Positions 10,383-23,500 of a DNA stretch of 64,000 bases are shown here, piece after piece. Positions within the stretch are counted from its first letter, which is position 1. Every line of letters begins with the position of its first letter. Both the position numbers and the translations under genes were made by a program. Location: positions 140,703,368 to 140,767,367 of the forward strand of contig JALGPY010000001.1 of assembly GCA_023055425.1 (NCBI GenBank), read 5' to 3'. Source of the DNA: Linanthus parryae. Its lineage: Eukaryota > Streptophyta > Magnoliopsida > Ericales > Polemoniaceae. Below the pieces are notes generated by a model that was not told the DNA's origin, did not search any database, and saw only the letters and a list, made by a program, of their open reading frames with translations.

Positions 10383-11275
10383 CTTGAGGGCATAATTATT
10401 ACTAAATTTGCAACAAAAACAAAATGTATGTACGCCATGTGTAATTGAAAAGTTTGGTATCAAACTGTAACAAAAGTCAACATGGATATCACCAGTGCTA
10501 TTTAGGCATTTTTAATAAATTGACCAATCTTTTTGGAATTAATCAGATAAGCAGAAGATGTTCGGGGAGACTAATAATGATGTTTGTGTAAACGAGTTGA
10601 TTAAACCACAACTTCTTTGAAACTTTTCGAGATAGAACACGTGTTCTATCGGCAACTAGTTAGCCTCTAAAAAGCCCGTGAGAAATAATCCAAATACATT
10701 CGAGTGTCAATTTAGTTTCCTCCAATTTCTCAGTTATATAGTTGAACAAAAGTCACTAAAATTCGATCCATTGATCTCTTTCAAGAGAATACTAGATTAA
10801 AGAATGAGGGCACGTTTGCAAGAATGAATACTTGAGGGCATAATTATTACTAAATTTGCAACAAAAACAAAATGTATGTACCCCGTGTGTAATTGAAAAG
10901 TTTGGTATCAAACTGTAACAAAATTCAACATGGATATCACCAGTGCTATTTTGGCATTTTTAATAAATTGACCAATCTTTTTGGAATTAATCAGATAAGC
11001 AGAAGATGTGCGGAGAGACTAATAATGATGTTTGTGTAAACGAGTTGACTAAACCACAACTTCTTTGAAACTTTTTGAGATAGAACACGTGTTCTATCGG
11101 CAACTAGTTAGCCTCTAAAAAGCCCGTGAGAAATAATGTAAATACATTCGAGTGTCAATTTAGTTTCCTTCAATTTCTCAGTTATATAGTTGAACAAAAG
11201 TCACTAAAATTCGATCCATTGATCTCTTTCAAGAGAATACTTGATTAAAGAATGAGGGTACGTTTGCAAGAATTA
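10383..11275 (+). repeat. 448-bp tandem duplication
   Basis: Two adjacent units start CTTGAGGGCATAATTATT at 10383 and 10831 and end near AATGAGGG.ACGTTTGCAAGAAT. They differ at only a handful of positions. Paralogue B's downstream region has a single copy (about 32570-33020), so the duplication followed the A/B split. Confidence 0.85.
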
Positions 11276-11655
11276 ATCGCATGTCTCCATGTTCCAAGCA
11301 TGATTACAGATACCCTCGTAATTTTTTTATTTCTCATAGATAAATTATTGTTAATCAGTTATAATTTTTCTCCAATTTCCCACATTCATCTGATTAGCCT
11401 GAAAAATTGCACTGAGTAGTAAGGCTTTTATAATATACAGTCATGTTTAGTGGATGCATACATACACCCATAGTTGATACATGCTTGAGCACACTTGAAT
11501 AACCCAACACTAGCTATAGATTCTTGTAATTGTTCGCGTCATAGCAAGTAATGAATGAAGGTTTCCATTCAGTTTTCTTTGACATAATTTTACTTCAACG
11601 TGAATTTGTGATATCAAGGAAATTTTACTTAACATCTCAGAATTGACATTTTTTT

Positions 11656-12082
11656 TCAATCATTATGGTAGTTATATTCTTCTAACAATTTGCACGCAAA
11701 CGAGCTTTCTATAATTCACTTGAATGTCAATTGCAGATGTGTTCATCAATGGGAGCATTGATCAGGTAAATTAATTGGAGGTTTTGGGTTGGCTGCAATT
11801 GTTGGGAAGAACTACTCGGCGCATGCTGTGCTAGAGACCTCGGGATTCATTCCACTAACTAACATGTGGTTTGTTCCATGTCTCATACAAATTTTCCATC
11901 CACAAATCCGTTAATAGAGAAATATGCTAATTGCGCATTAACCCCTATAATTAAAAGAGTCTTGCATATCTTTGATAAAAAAGAAAAAAGAGGAAGGAGG
12001 AGTGTTGCTGATGAAGATTAGTCCGTTTGAGGATGAAGAAGAAGATTTGAAGCAAGAAAACTATCTCCACCAACATAGATGC
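11656..12082. other. Unassigned spacer
   Basis: AT-rich sequence between the end of A/B homology and the left LTR of the copia nest. No supported gene, repeat or element was seen. Confidence 0.5.
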
Positions 12083-12383
12083 TGTTAGGATCGTCTCGGA
12101 GCGATTTAACAACGTAACGAAAAGCAAAACAAAAAAAAACACGAACAAGAACACGATAATTTACGAGGTTCACCAAATTGGGCACATCCACGGTCCACAT
12201 GCACTTCACTATGATGAATGAATGAAGAATACAATAAGATCTCTCAGTCTCTCTCTGTGTGATGTGATGTGTTACCCTAACCCTAGAGCTAGGTTAATTA
12301 TATATAGAGATAGCTAATACGTGAAATTGCTTCTAAGCCCCTCAACTTTAGACTAGGTTACAAAATAGTCTTCACACATAACA
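12083..12383 (-). repeat. 3' LTR of the outer copia element
   Basis: TGTTATGTGTGAAGAC...CCTAACA on the minus strand, 301 bp. The polypurine stretch CAGGTGGGAGAT immediately precedes it on that strand. It matches 26021-26323 with scattered differences, so the element is older than the copia nested inside it. Confidence 0.9.
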
Positions 12384-12891
12384 ATCTCCCACCTGAAGAC
12401 GGATGAACTCTAAGTATACTTCTCCCAGCTTCATTCAACATCCTCCATGAGTGTGACTTGGACTCTCATCATGCGTCTAGCCCAACCGAAGTCGAGCGAG
12501 TTCTCAGCTTTTCCAAGGTCACAACCTTGGTGAACATATCCGCAGGATTCAGGCTCTTGTGGATCTTCTCCAACTTTATCACGTCTTTATCCAACAATGA
12601 ACGAATGAAATGATACCTGATGTCGATGTGTTTTGTCCTTACATGACAGGTGGAATTCTTCGCCAGATGAATTGTACTATGACTGTCACTATACAGTTTG
12701 CAACTCTTCTGCTTCTTCACAAGTTCCCTCAAGAAATTCTGTAGCCAAACCATTGAACGCTTCTGTAGCTCATACATATTCGATTTCAGTAGTAGATAGG
12801 GCAACAATTTTCTGCAACCTCGAAACTCAACTGACTGCTCCACTGCCAAGTGTAAACACACAGCCTGTAGTGCTCTTTCTTCTGTCCACAT
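12384..12891 (-). pseudogene. Outer copia RNase H, C-terminal part
   Basis: The minus strand encodes the end of a TNT1-type RNase H, with SLQNFLREL-like, KQKSCKLYSDS and AKNSTCHVRTKHIDIRYHFIR blocks. It closes with a NPADMFTKVV motif before the polypurine tract. Upstream it begins in the RRKSTTG box, exactly where the segment ending at 18299 breaks off, so the nested element split one domain. A TGA replaces the usual Trp after GAVS, and further frame changes follow. Confidence 0.85.
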
Positions 12892-13168
12892 TGAAAGAAC
12901 CCATTAGGGTTTTGCATAAATCAATCGAAGAAGATGAAGATGAAGAGAGAAAAACATATTTGATTGAAATGAATCGGCATAAAACCCTAACCACAATATC
13001 AGTGAGTATTTATACTCACAGACTAACCATGGTCACTTACCTAACTATGGTAAGTGACCGTTACACATATTACAGTCTGGCAACACAAGTTGAGGAAATT
13101 ACACATAGACCCCTCCAAACACTTTGTGTAAATTACAAATTCTCCCAACACTCTCATTTACTCTAATA
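12892..13168 (-). repeat. 3' LTR of the nested copia
   Basis: 277 bp, matching 18022-18298 except for three substitutions. A purine-rich stretch (TTTGAGAGGGCA on the minus strand) precedes it. Confidence 0.93.
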
Positions 13169-13197
13169 TGCCCTCTCAAACACTAGTCAGTTTGTGA

Positions 13198-16100
13198 CTA
13201 TTGTTTGTTGCAATTTAATCCATGAACAAGAATGGGACTGAATGTTCCAAAAGTCAAATATGGTGACTTTGGAGAAGAAGGAGTAAAGTATTTGTTGCAG
13301 CTGGGAGCAACACCATCATTTGAATCAAAGAAGCCAAATTTGAAGGACTTTGAAGCAGTACCTTGTTGAGTTTGGCATTTTGGTTTCTTGTAATTGTTGA
13401 AAGAAGTTCTGGGCAGCTTCTGAGGAGGACTTCTATTTCCTTGTTGCAATGTGGCCTTATATGTGATTTTTGGACACCACTTTGTGTGCAGTTTGTCGAT
13501 TTGAACATTGCTTGAACACTTCTGGATTCCTGGGTGTGGTGTCTGAAGCTTGTGAGGTCTTGAGTTTTTTGAAATCAGAGTTGCAGCAGCAGCAGTGAAA
13601 TTGCCTCCCTCAAGCTGAAGTGGCCTCACCATGAGTTGATCTCTCAAATGTGCAAAATGATCACCTAGCAGCCCCTTAGTGAAGATGTCTGCTACCTGAT
13701 CTGCACTTGACACAAAATTGACAGTAAGCTGCTTAAGAAACACTTTTTCTCTAATAAAATGATAATCTAAATCAATATGTTTAGTTTTTGAATGAAGAAC
13801 TGGGTTAGCTGACATGGCAATGGCAGATTTACTGTCACATTGAATAGAAGGTGCTTGTGGTATTGGAACTTTAAGAAAGCACAAAATCATTTTTATCCAA
13901 CAAATTTTAGCTCCAGTAGTAGCTAAACTCCTATACTCAGCTTCAGCTGAAGATCTAGAAACAGTAGGTTGTTTTTTTGCACCCCAGTGAATGGGGTTAT
14001 TACCAAGAAAAATAACAAATCCAGTGGTGCTTCTCCTATCAGTGGGATTACCAGCCCAGTCAGCATCACTAAAAGCATGAACAGGTAGATAACCAGGAGT
14101 ATAAAATAAACCATAATTTTTTGTGCCTTGGAGATATCTAAGGATTCTCTTGGCACCCATCCAATGAAGATCAGTGGGATTATGCATAAATTGACATAAG
14201 TGATTGACAGCAAAACTAATATCAGGTCTAGTGAATGTAAGATATTGAAGAGAGCCAAGTAATTGTCTAAACAAAGTAGGGTTTGGAAAGAGCTCACCAG
14301 AGGCAGCATGATATTTAGTACCAGCAGGGAGAGGAGTAGGACTGGGTTTGCAATCCTGCATGTTAAACTTAAGCAAGAGATCTGAGATATATTTAGATTG
14401 ATGTATAGCAATACCAGAATCAGATCTCTGAATTTGGAGACCAAGAAAGTAAGTGAGATCACCAAGATTTTTCATGTCAAACACAGATTGAAGTTGTGTG
14501 ACAAGAGTTGCAATATATTAAGGATCACTGCCAGTGATAATAATGTCATCAACATAGAGTAATAATATGATAACCTTGCCATTATGACACTTGAGAAAGA
14601 GTGAAGTGTCAGCAGCAGTATTTGTAAAACCCAGAGAGTAAATATGAGTTGTAAAGCTTTCAAACCATGTTCTTTGGGCCTGTGTGAGGCCATATATGGA
14701 CTTGTGCAATTTACAAACATAATGTGGAAATTTGGGATGTACAAAACCTTGAGGTTGACTCATGTAGACAGTTTCTTTTAAAACACCATGTAAGAAAGCA
14801 TTTTTGACATCTAATTGTTGGAGTTGCCAACCAAAAGTTGCTGCTAGAGCTAAAATAATTCTAACTGTTGCATGTTTGACCACTGGACTAAAGGTTTCTT
14901 CAAAATCTAGACCAGCTGTTTGGTGAAAACCTTTTGCAACTAACCTAGCCTTATATCTAGAAATGGTGCCATCTGGGTTATATTTGGTTTTGTACACCCA
15001 TTTAGTTCCAACAATGTTTGCATTTAAAGGAGGTGGCACAAGTGTCCATGTATTTTGCTGTATGAGAGACTCAAACTCTTCAGTCATGGCATTAATCCAC
15101 TGAGAGTGTTTTTGAGCCTCTCTGAAGCTAGTTGGATCATCAAGAGAAGCAGTACAATCAATACATTCATTGTCCTTAGATGCAGGATTTAAAGCTGCAT
15201 TAAACACAGTATGATATACCTTTTTCTTTGAGATGCCAGACTTACTTCTGGTTTGCATTGGATGTCTGACTGGTGTGGGGTGAGGCACATGTGGCACCAC
15301 TGGTGCCCTACCTGGACTGATAGACTCCATGTCAGCAGTATCTGTTGGTGATGTGGCCAGATCAGCAGGATGCAGCTCAGTGGTGGTCTCTGGTACATCC
15401 AGCACACCAGTAGACTCACTAAATGCAGGTGTAGTAGGACAGGAGATACCAGCATTTATTGTGGTATCATTAATGTCTTGTCCTAAAACAGGAAAGACAG
15501 AGGGACAATGTGAGTGATCACAAGTAGCAGTAACATGTGAGGAGTCATGAGATGCAGTACAAAGAGGAAAGACAGATTCATCAAACACCACATGTCTGCT
15601 AACATGAAATTTTTTGGTGTTGGGATCAAAACAAATGTATCCCTTGTAATTTGATTCATAACCTAAGAACACACACTTAGTAGTTTTGCTATCAAGTTTT
15701 GAAGTGTTATAGTGTCTCAAGTATGGATAGCAAGCACAACCAAAAACTTTAAGCCAAGAGTAATCAGGTTTATATCCAAACAGAACTTCAAAAGGAGATT
15801 TAAACTTCAGCACTTTGGTTGGCATTCTATTAATGAGAAACACAGCAGCTTGAAAAGCATGATACCAAAAGTATTTTGGAAGACAAGCTTGATGCATGAG
15901 TGTGACAGCAGTTTCAACAATGTGTCTATGCTTTCTTTCAGCAAGACCATTTTGTTGAGGTGTATAGGGACAAGACTTTTGATGTGTAATCCCATTTGCA
16001 GACAACAATTGTTGAAACACATATGACATATACTCACCACCACCATCACTTCTTAATATTCGAATAGGACAATTTAATAATTTCTCAATTTGATTCTTGA

Positions 16101-17997
16101 AGACAGGAAAAACATTATAGAGATCAGATTTGTTAATAAGAGGGAAGATCCAGCTAAACCTGGAGTAGTCATCAACAAAGAGTACATAATATCTGTAACC
16201 ATGATAGGATTTAACAGAGGCAGGACCCCACAATTCACTATGCAGTAAATGCAGAGGTTGAGTGGTATGATGAACAGCATTAGAAAATGGTAACTTTGTA
16301 ATCTTTCCCTTTAGACAAGACTCACACATAACAGAAGAGCATGATTTAAGATCTAAATTAACATGAACTTGTTTCAAAACTTCATCAGAGGGATGTCCCA
16401 ATCTGGAATGCCGCAAAGAGTTACTCACTTTCTTACATAAATTAGAACTATGACTGTTTGTTTCAGAAAATAACTTAGAAAGAAAAGCATTTCTTGGAGT
16501 TGAGTGAATTGGATATAATCCATTTTCACTCTTGCCTTGATAGAGAATTGTTCCTGCTGCATTGTCCTGAATATAAAAGAAATCAGCATTAAACACAAAT
16601 TGACAATTGTGTTCAAGACACATTTTATGAACTGATAGAAGATTTGTTGCTATTGAAGGCACATGAAGGGTATTAGAAAGTTTAAACACATGAGAATAGG
16701 TTGTGATGTGAGCAGTACCAGAGTGATTTATGGGAAGAGTTTGACCACTCCCAACAGAGACTTGATCATAACCATTATAAGGTTCCACCAAGGAGAGATG
16801 ACTCAAATCTGAGGTCATGTGATTGGTAGCACCAGTGTCAGTGAGCCAGGATGGGTGAGAGAAGTGGGACTGATTAGTGAAAGCAGACATTGCTGTCAAA
16901 CTCTCAGGTGGAGTCTTGCCTTGATAGGCATGGTCCATCCTGTGCCAGCAATCAAGGGCACTATGGTAATCATAGCCACATATTTGACAAGTTACAGGAG
17001 CATTGTTAGATCCATTGGACCTTCCTCTACCTCCATTTCCAGTTCTATTGTTACCTCCTCTATACCCATTTTGATTTCTCCCTCCATTGTTATAGCCTTG
17101 ATAGCCTCTACCTCTAGACTGTCCATTACCTCTTCCACCATTTCTGCCACCTCTATTTGTTCCTCCTCTATAGCCACCCCTAGAGTTACTATAATTGGCA
17201 CTAGGGTTTTGACTTGTTTGACCACTAGACACAGGTGACATAGATGCAGTAAAGGCAGTAGAGTTCAAATCATTTCCAGCACTTATCTGAGCCTCAAACA
17301 TTTGTTCTTGAGTTTTAAGGAGAACATGCAATTCCTCAAGAGACATAGATCCAGAACCAAGGGTTATACTGAGAGTGGTACGAAAGGAGTTGTATTCAGG
17401 TGGCAGACCATTCAGAGTAAACAGAAGCATATCTTCATCATCAATTATAACAAGAGCAGCATGTAGTTTGTCTCTAAGAGATTTGAGTTTCTGAATATAC
17501 ACATCAATAGAGTCACCCTTTTTCTTTAGGGTTTGCAGTTCGGTCTTCAATTGCAGAATATTAGAGCGAGTCAAAGAGGCATACCTGCGTTCTAGGGCTA
17601 ACCATACCTCTCGAGAAGTCGTACGGCCAATAACCAGAGTTAGGGCTTCCTGGGTCAGAGTTGCGTTGAGAAGAGTCAGGATCGCTTGATCTTGGATCTG
17701 CCATGCAGAGAAGGCTGGGTTTATCACCGAAGAAACTGAACCATCATCGGCCGTCAGGTACTGAGAAGGACAAGGAATCGAACCGTCGAGGTAACCAAAT
17801 AGAGATTGAGTACGAAAGATTGAAGAAATCTGGTGTTTCCATATCACAAAGTTGGTATTATCCAACTTGAAAGGCATAAGATTATTGATACTGGATAGAA
17901 GATAAAGGGGGTTTTGATTCCCCGAGTTGTTTGAGTTACTCATGGCGAGGGATGGAGGAGTATGAGTGATCTGGGTATCAAACTGAGTAGGTAGCAT
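13198..17997 (-). pseudogene. Gag-Pol polyprotein of the nested copia, one nonsense codon
   Basis: The frame starts with ATG 24 bp after the primer-binding site and runs about 1600 codons. Domains in order: Gag (UBN2-like, LDNTNFVIWKHQI near residue 50), a Gly/Arg/Asn-rich stretch, zinc knuckle CQICGYDYHSALDC, protease (WLTDTGATNHMT), gag-pre-integrase (SRLGHPS), integrase (HSELWGPA, SDGGGEY, QQNGLAERKHR) and RT (LYVDDIIITGSDP). A single in-frame TAA at 14518-14520, just after the YVDD box, separates this from the rest of RT and RNase H (SAEAEYRSLA, KTKHIDLDYHFIRE). The same frame then continues 134 residues past QLEGG, where copia polyproteins normally end. The only clear lesion is the TAA. 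Confidence 0.9.
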
Positions 17998-18003
17998 CAG
18001 AGC

Positions 18004-18021
18004 AACCAGGCTCTGATACCA
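18004..18021 (-). other. Primer-binding site of the nested copia
   Basis: The minus strand reads TGGTATCAGAGCCTGGTT directly after the LTR end. This is the initiator-Met tRNA complement used by most plant copia elements. Confidence 0.9.
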
Positions 18022-18298
18022 TGAAAGAACCCGTTAGGGTTTTGCAGAAATCAATCGAAGAAGATGAAGATGAAGAGAGAAAAACATATTTGATTGAAAT
18101 GAATCGGCATAAAACCCTAACCACAATATCAGTGAGTATTTATACTCACATACTAACCATGGTCACTTACCTAACTATGGTAAGTGACCGTTACACATAT
18201 TACAGTCTGGCAACACAAGTTGAGGAAATTACACATAGACCCCTCCAAACACTTTGTGTAAATTACAAATTCTCCCAACACTCTCATTTACTCTAATA
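18022..18298 (-). repeat. 5' LTR of the nested copia
   Basis: 277 bp. Its minus-strand end CTTTCA abuts the primer-binding site, and its other end abuts the CACAT target duplication at 18299. Confidence 0.93.
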
Positions 18299-20583
18299 CA
18301 CATCACCAGCCATGTCTGAATCAACATACCCTTTCAAACTGATCTCTGACCCTCCATAGCACAAAGCTACATCCTGTGTCCCTCTCAGATACCTAAAAAT
18401 CCACTTCACAGCTCTCCAATGCTCCTTACCGGGATTTCTCATGAATCTGCTTACAACTCCCACTGGTTGGTCAATATCTGGACGTGTGCATACCATAACA
18501 TACATCAAGCTTCCCACAACATGTGCATAAGGAACTTTAGCCATGTAGTCCTTATCCTCATCTGTAGCTAGACTCTGGTCTGTCGAAAGTTTGAAGTGAC
18601 TCGCCAGAGGAGTACTCACTGGTTTAGCATCATGCATGTTAAACCTCTTCAAGACTTTTCGAACATAATCAGCTTGTAAAAAAACTAGCTTCTTTCCAAT
18701 TCTATCCCTGTTAATTCTCATGCCAATGATTTGCTTTGCAGGTCCCAAATCCTTCATTGAGAACTCCTTAGACAAGCTCTCTTTTAGCTTCTCAATTTCC
18801 CCCATTCTTGATCCTGCAACAAGCATATCATCCACATATAACAAGAGAATAATGTAATAATTCCTGAACCTCTTGAAGTAGCAACACTGATCCCCGTGAC
18901 ACTTCGCGTATCCTTGCCTAGACATGAAGTTATCAAACTTTTTGTACCATTGCCTCGGTGCCTACTTCAAGCCATACAAACTCTTCCTTAGTTTGCACAC
19001 TATATTCTCTTTACCTGCTGCCCTGTACCATTGTGGATGTACCATATAGATGTCTTCTTCTAAATCCCCGTGTAGAAAGGCTGTCTTGACATCTAACTAC
19101 TCAATATGCGAATCTTCTACTGCCACAATGCGAAGTACTGTGCGGATGGTGGAAATCTTCAAAACTGGAGAGAAGATTTCAGTGAAGTCTACGCATGCTT
19201 TCTGCTGAAATCCTTTCACCACCAGTCTAGCATTGTACCTCTTATATCCATCATGCTCCTCCTTAAGTCTGTAAACCCACTTTTTATGCAAAGTCTTCTT
19301 CCCTCGGGGCAAACCCATAAGATCCCATGTCTTATTGGAGTAGAGAGACTGCATCTCATCGTTCATTGCATGCTCCCACTTAACTCTGGCTTCACTCTGA
19401 ACTCCTTCCTCGAAGCTCTCGGGTTCACCACTATCTGTGAGCAAAAGATATGACAAAGATGATAAATAACGAGCTGGAGTCTGATCTTTAGTCGACCTTC
19501 CTGAAACTCCTCGTGTTGGAGCAACCACTTAAACTTCTGAACTTTGTACTGGAGCAGGGGCTTCAACTTGTGATTGGACATCTCCAATCTCAAGCTGTTT
19601 CCTTGTGTTCTGAAACCTATCCCTGTTTCCAATCCTTGTACATAACTAACTCGTTAAATACCACATTCATGTGCTTATCGAAATCCCAAAATCGATGGCC
19701 AAAACTGTTAACGCCATATCCGATAAACGCGCACTTCTTCGATTTAGGATCTAGCTTGGACCTTTGTTTTGCATCAACATGAACATAAGCGGTACATCCA
19801 AATATTCTCAAATGCGACAAACATACTTGTTTTCCTGTCCAAGCTTCCTCATGCAATCCAAAATCTAGTTCTATCGATGGACCTCTGTTGATTAAGTATG
19901 CAACTGTGTTCACTGCCTCAGCCCAAAATGACTTAATTAGGCAATCCAGCGTATATCCTCATGCACCTTGCACGCTCTGTGAGTGTTCTATTCATGCGCT
20001 CTGCAACTCCATTCCGTCTAGGCTTGTTTGGAATTGTCTTTTGTCTCTTGATGTCGTTCTCAGCGCAGAACTCCTCAAACTCATTGCTGCAATACTCGCC
20101 ACCATTATCAGATCTCAATCACTTAAGTTTCTGATCTGTCTCATTCTCAACAGTAGCCTTACATTTCTTAAACGCATCAAACACATCTATTTGTTCTTTA
20201 AGAAGTAAACCCATAATTTTCTAGTGGCATCATCAATGAAAGTAACAAAGTAAGACACACATCCATTAGAAGATACCTTTGTTGGACCCCATACATCTGT
20301 ATGAACTAACTCCAACCTGTTGAGCTTTCTACCGCGACTAACTTTGGTTAAGCTGACTCTCTTCTGCTTCCCGTAGACACAATCCTCGCAAAAATCCAAA
20401 TCAAGTTCCTTCAAACCCTTCAGCTTGCCTGTTTTGAGCATTATTTGCATGCCCTTCTCACTCATGTGTCCTAGCTTGTGGTGCCAGGTACTTGCGCCAA
20501 TTTCAGAAGATGCGACAACTATTGTACTGTCCGCTCCTGAAGTCACATACAAAGTACCCTCCTTCTTACCATGCGCGATCACC
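18299..20583 (-). pseudogene. Outer copia pol: integrase, RT and start of RNase H
   Basis: Reading the minus strand from 20583: gag-pre-integrase (STWHHKLGHMSEKG), integrase catalytic core (LVHTDVWGP, MRSDNGGEY, RRNGVAERMNRT), integrase C-terminal part (near 19900-19620), RT N-terminal half (NKTWDL, KKWVYRLK, ARLVVKGFQQ) and RT with LLLYVDDMLVAG. It continues through the CTRPDI block to the start of RNase H, ending in DSDMAGDV at the nested element. Stops or frameshifts occur near 20150, 19925, 19600, 19095 and 18960. Domain order and motifs make the TNT1-like assignment firm. Confidence 0.9.
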
Positions 20584-20588
20584 ATAGA

Positions 20589-23500
20589 TGCAACACCCCG
20601 CGATTCGAGGCCTAGCCCAAACCGCTAAGATGTCCCGCGCACGAGGAGTTTTACCTCATTGTGAACGGAGTAGAACGTCGGCCTCGAACCAAACCATAAA
20701 GAACAAAACTTCTAATTCAATTCAAAATCAACTTTATTACAATAAAGGAAATGACCAAACGTGGTCCTTAACATGGAAACTTGAAAACAAACCAAATTGT
20801 TTGAAAAGAAAGAAACTAGTGTTTTATTCCGTGAAAGCTAAAGTGATTCCTTGATCCAAGCTAGTGATTCGTTTCCCCAGAGTCTGCAGCGGTGCTAACC
20901 TGCGGGTTTTACAATAGACAAAGCCGACCGCAGTTTTTCCAAAAGTCAGCTTAAACTGGGTAAGAAATACCTCAACATGTAAACAGATGATTGGGCACAT
21001 AATTCAAGAATAAGTAAAGGAAAAAGTAAAGAAAGAGATGATTAAAGCCTTAGATTGAGGTCACAAAAGCAAACAAGAGAGGTAAAGGGATATACTTGGA
21101 TTTGAGATTTCATCTTAATCTTTCTTCTTAAAGTCCTCCTTCAAAGCTTTTCTGGCGGCCACCTGGCCACGTGCCACGGGACCAGCTAGCTCTACTGCCC
21201 CATGAGCCCCATAAATTAAACATTGTACGAGCGAATGCAGAGTTCCCGCCTGCCTCGGAAATAAATAACTCATGGTTACTTCGTGGGTCTCACAAACCCT
21301 ACTTCAACCCGGCAGTTGTGAAAGCCCCTCTAAATATGGCCTTCCCGCCTCAATACTGACCTACAAGACCTTAAGGGTACGTTTGGTTTTCTAGTATTAG
21401 CAGTATTAGCTAGGATTGGACTAAATATAGTCCAGGTATTAGTTAATACTATGTTTGGTTGTTTTGGACTAATTTTAATACCAGTACTAAATAGTGAAAA
21501 GATGGTGTTTAATACCCCAAATTAGTACCCTCTCACATGAGGGTATTAGCTGGATTGGACTATTTATACCTTAATACTGAATTAATACTGCATGAAACCA
21601 AACACATTATTAATTATAGCTCAGCTAATCCAATCCAATCCTATCCGGAAAATTTAGTCCAGTCCAGTCCAGTACGGATAGTCCGGAAAACCAAACGTGC
21701 CGTAAGTGTCGACACCCCCTAGAGGTTAGCAACTCAGCTAGAGTAGTACAAGTAGGAACCCCCAAGTCCTCATGGTAGTGTAGGACTATGGGTACCAAGG
21801 GTACGCTAGAGTTTGGCTCCCAAAATCTCTTGACCAGAACGTATGGTCCTCAACAATATAATCACCGAAGTGAACTAAAGAAGAGCTCGTACAAGTTATC
21901 TTTCACTTTACGTTACTTAGTATCTTATGAGTATTTCTTGAAAGAAGGTGATTCTCGATCCAAACCAGATATTCAAAACCAATAAGGAAAACAAGGATTA
22001 AAGTGCTAATCGGTTCCAAGATGAACATAACTCATATCTTCAATAGAGAGATCTCAGTTTCACAATTTGTGCCGAAGTAAACACGATTTTCAGAGTTTAA
22101 ACAGATAGATAGTACGATAATCAAAACAGTAAAACAATTCGGCACATATCACATTTGGAAACTCATTTTGATAATAGAAGAGTCGAGCATACAACTTACT
22201 TGGATTAAAGAAAGCTCCACACACACAAGCAAGCACGAAAACTAGTACTCGTCGTACGGGTTCTCAATGAACTGATCGTCTATGAACCCTACAATAGTCG
22301 AATAATCCTAACATTAATACACGACCAGTCTCATACAACAAATGCAAGTATGCCCTATATGCAAATGTAAAAGAATATTCCCCCGACAAGTTCCCAATTA
22401 AATCATTACCCCCAACTCCATTTACGCGACTCAATAATATTGGCAAAAGTAGTACTTATAAATAATTATAATAACAAGGCACAATAGTATTTAAAATTAA
22501 AACAATTAGAAAACAAGCTTTAAATTATTAAATAATATACTTAACCTTTATTGATAACTGATTATTTAGAAAAGATTATAATATTTAGAAAAATTATTAG
22601 TTTTAAGAAAGTTTCTTTAATTACTAAAAGAGTAAATATCTAATTATAAACAACATATATTTTATAAAGAAGAATATTTAAATAAACACACAATGTAAAC
22701 TTATCTAATTTCTTAAGAAACGCTACTCTTATTTATTACGAAAATATTTATTTTTACTAATAAAACTCTTCTCGTAAAATAACACTATAAAACTTACATT
22801 TGTTTTCATGTTAAAGAAGCTAATTGTAATTAATATTAATAATAAAAAAACAATATTAATTTAAGGATAATCAAGTAAAAGAATAACATCTTCCAGTAAT
22901 ACCCAAGACCACCCCCAAGGTTTTTGAAAATACAACAACCACCCAAACAGTTTCAGAATGTGCCTAACTACCCCACAACTCAGCTAAACCATTTCAATTC
23001 AGTCCATCTTCTTCCTCCTTCACTAGAACACCCATATGCAGTGACAAACCCACACACACATAAAAATATACATGCTTACACCTACGAAGTCTCAAGCAAA
23101 CAGAGAATAATGAACAAAATTGAAAATCAAAAATGGGTTTACCGATCAAAGAAGACGAAGACTAATCGACGAAGACAACAGTTGCTGCCTTGGTGGTCGT
23201 CGAAGAAGAGGGAAGCGAAAGAGGGTGAGAGGATGACAGACAGAGCAGAAGAAAAGACGCCGGCGGCTTGGTCGGCTCTGGCTCAGAACTCACGTCGGAA
23301 CTGGGTTTCCAATCGGGTCGTGAAAACGGGTCGGCGCATAAACAGAGCCGACGAAGGCTCTGTTGGCCCCTGGTGGTTCTTTGGACAATGAGAGGGAGGG
23401 GAGGCGAGTTTGGTGCTGGTGGTTTTTGCCGGAAAAAGAGCAGGGTCGGCGGTGATGGTGTTTGGCGACGGTGGTTCTGAAAAACAGAGCAGTGGGTTTT

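Larger units (their letters stand above)
6709..11655 (+). other. Long repetitive downstream region of paralogue A
   Basis: There is no convincing coding frame. A strong pyrimidine tract ending CTGTGCAG at 6797 suggests a spliced 3' UTR. The region is built from diverged repeats: the tail of the gene recurs near 8037, and a module containing CAGTACT.GTCCT..C followed by TGTCTGGTAAGTAG occurs near 7370 and 9210. A module beginning AATAGAAAAGC..GTGGAGTGGTCAAA occurs near 7530 and 9390. The whole region aligns with 29346-33400 after paralogue B, so it was part of the duplicated unit. It could be a non-coding transcript or decayed flanking sequence. Confidence 0.6.
12892..18298 (-). mobile_element. 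Young, nearly complete Ty1/copia element nested in the outer copia
   Basis: The element is 5407 bp with 277-bp LTRs that differ at only three positions by my reading. It is flanked by a perfect CACAT target duplication (12887-12891 and 18299-18303). On the minus strand it has LTR, primer-binding site TGGTATCAGAGCCTGGTT, one long gag-pol frame broken by a single stop, and LTR. Termini on the minus strand are TA..CA rather than TG..CA. Gag features and short LTRs suggest an Ale/Retrofit-like lineage, with low certainty. Confidence 0.93.

Noticed and set aside
16819..17238. 139-codon plus-strand frame rich in Ser/Ile/Thr
   Set aside because: Shadow of the Gly/Arg/Asn-rich Gag segment of the nested copia.
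22924..23480. Open frames of 155 and 70 codons in the solo LTR
   Set aside because: Located in a long gypsy-type LTR, low complexity, rich in charged residues, without recognisable domain.
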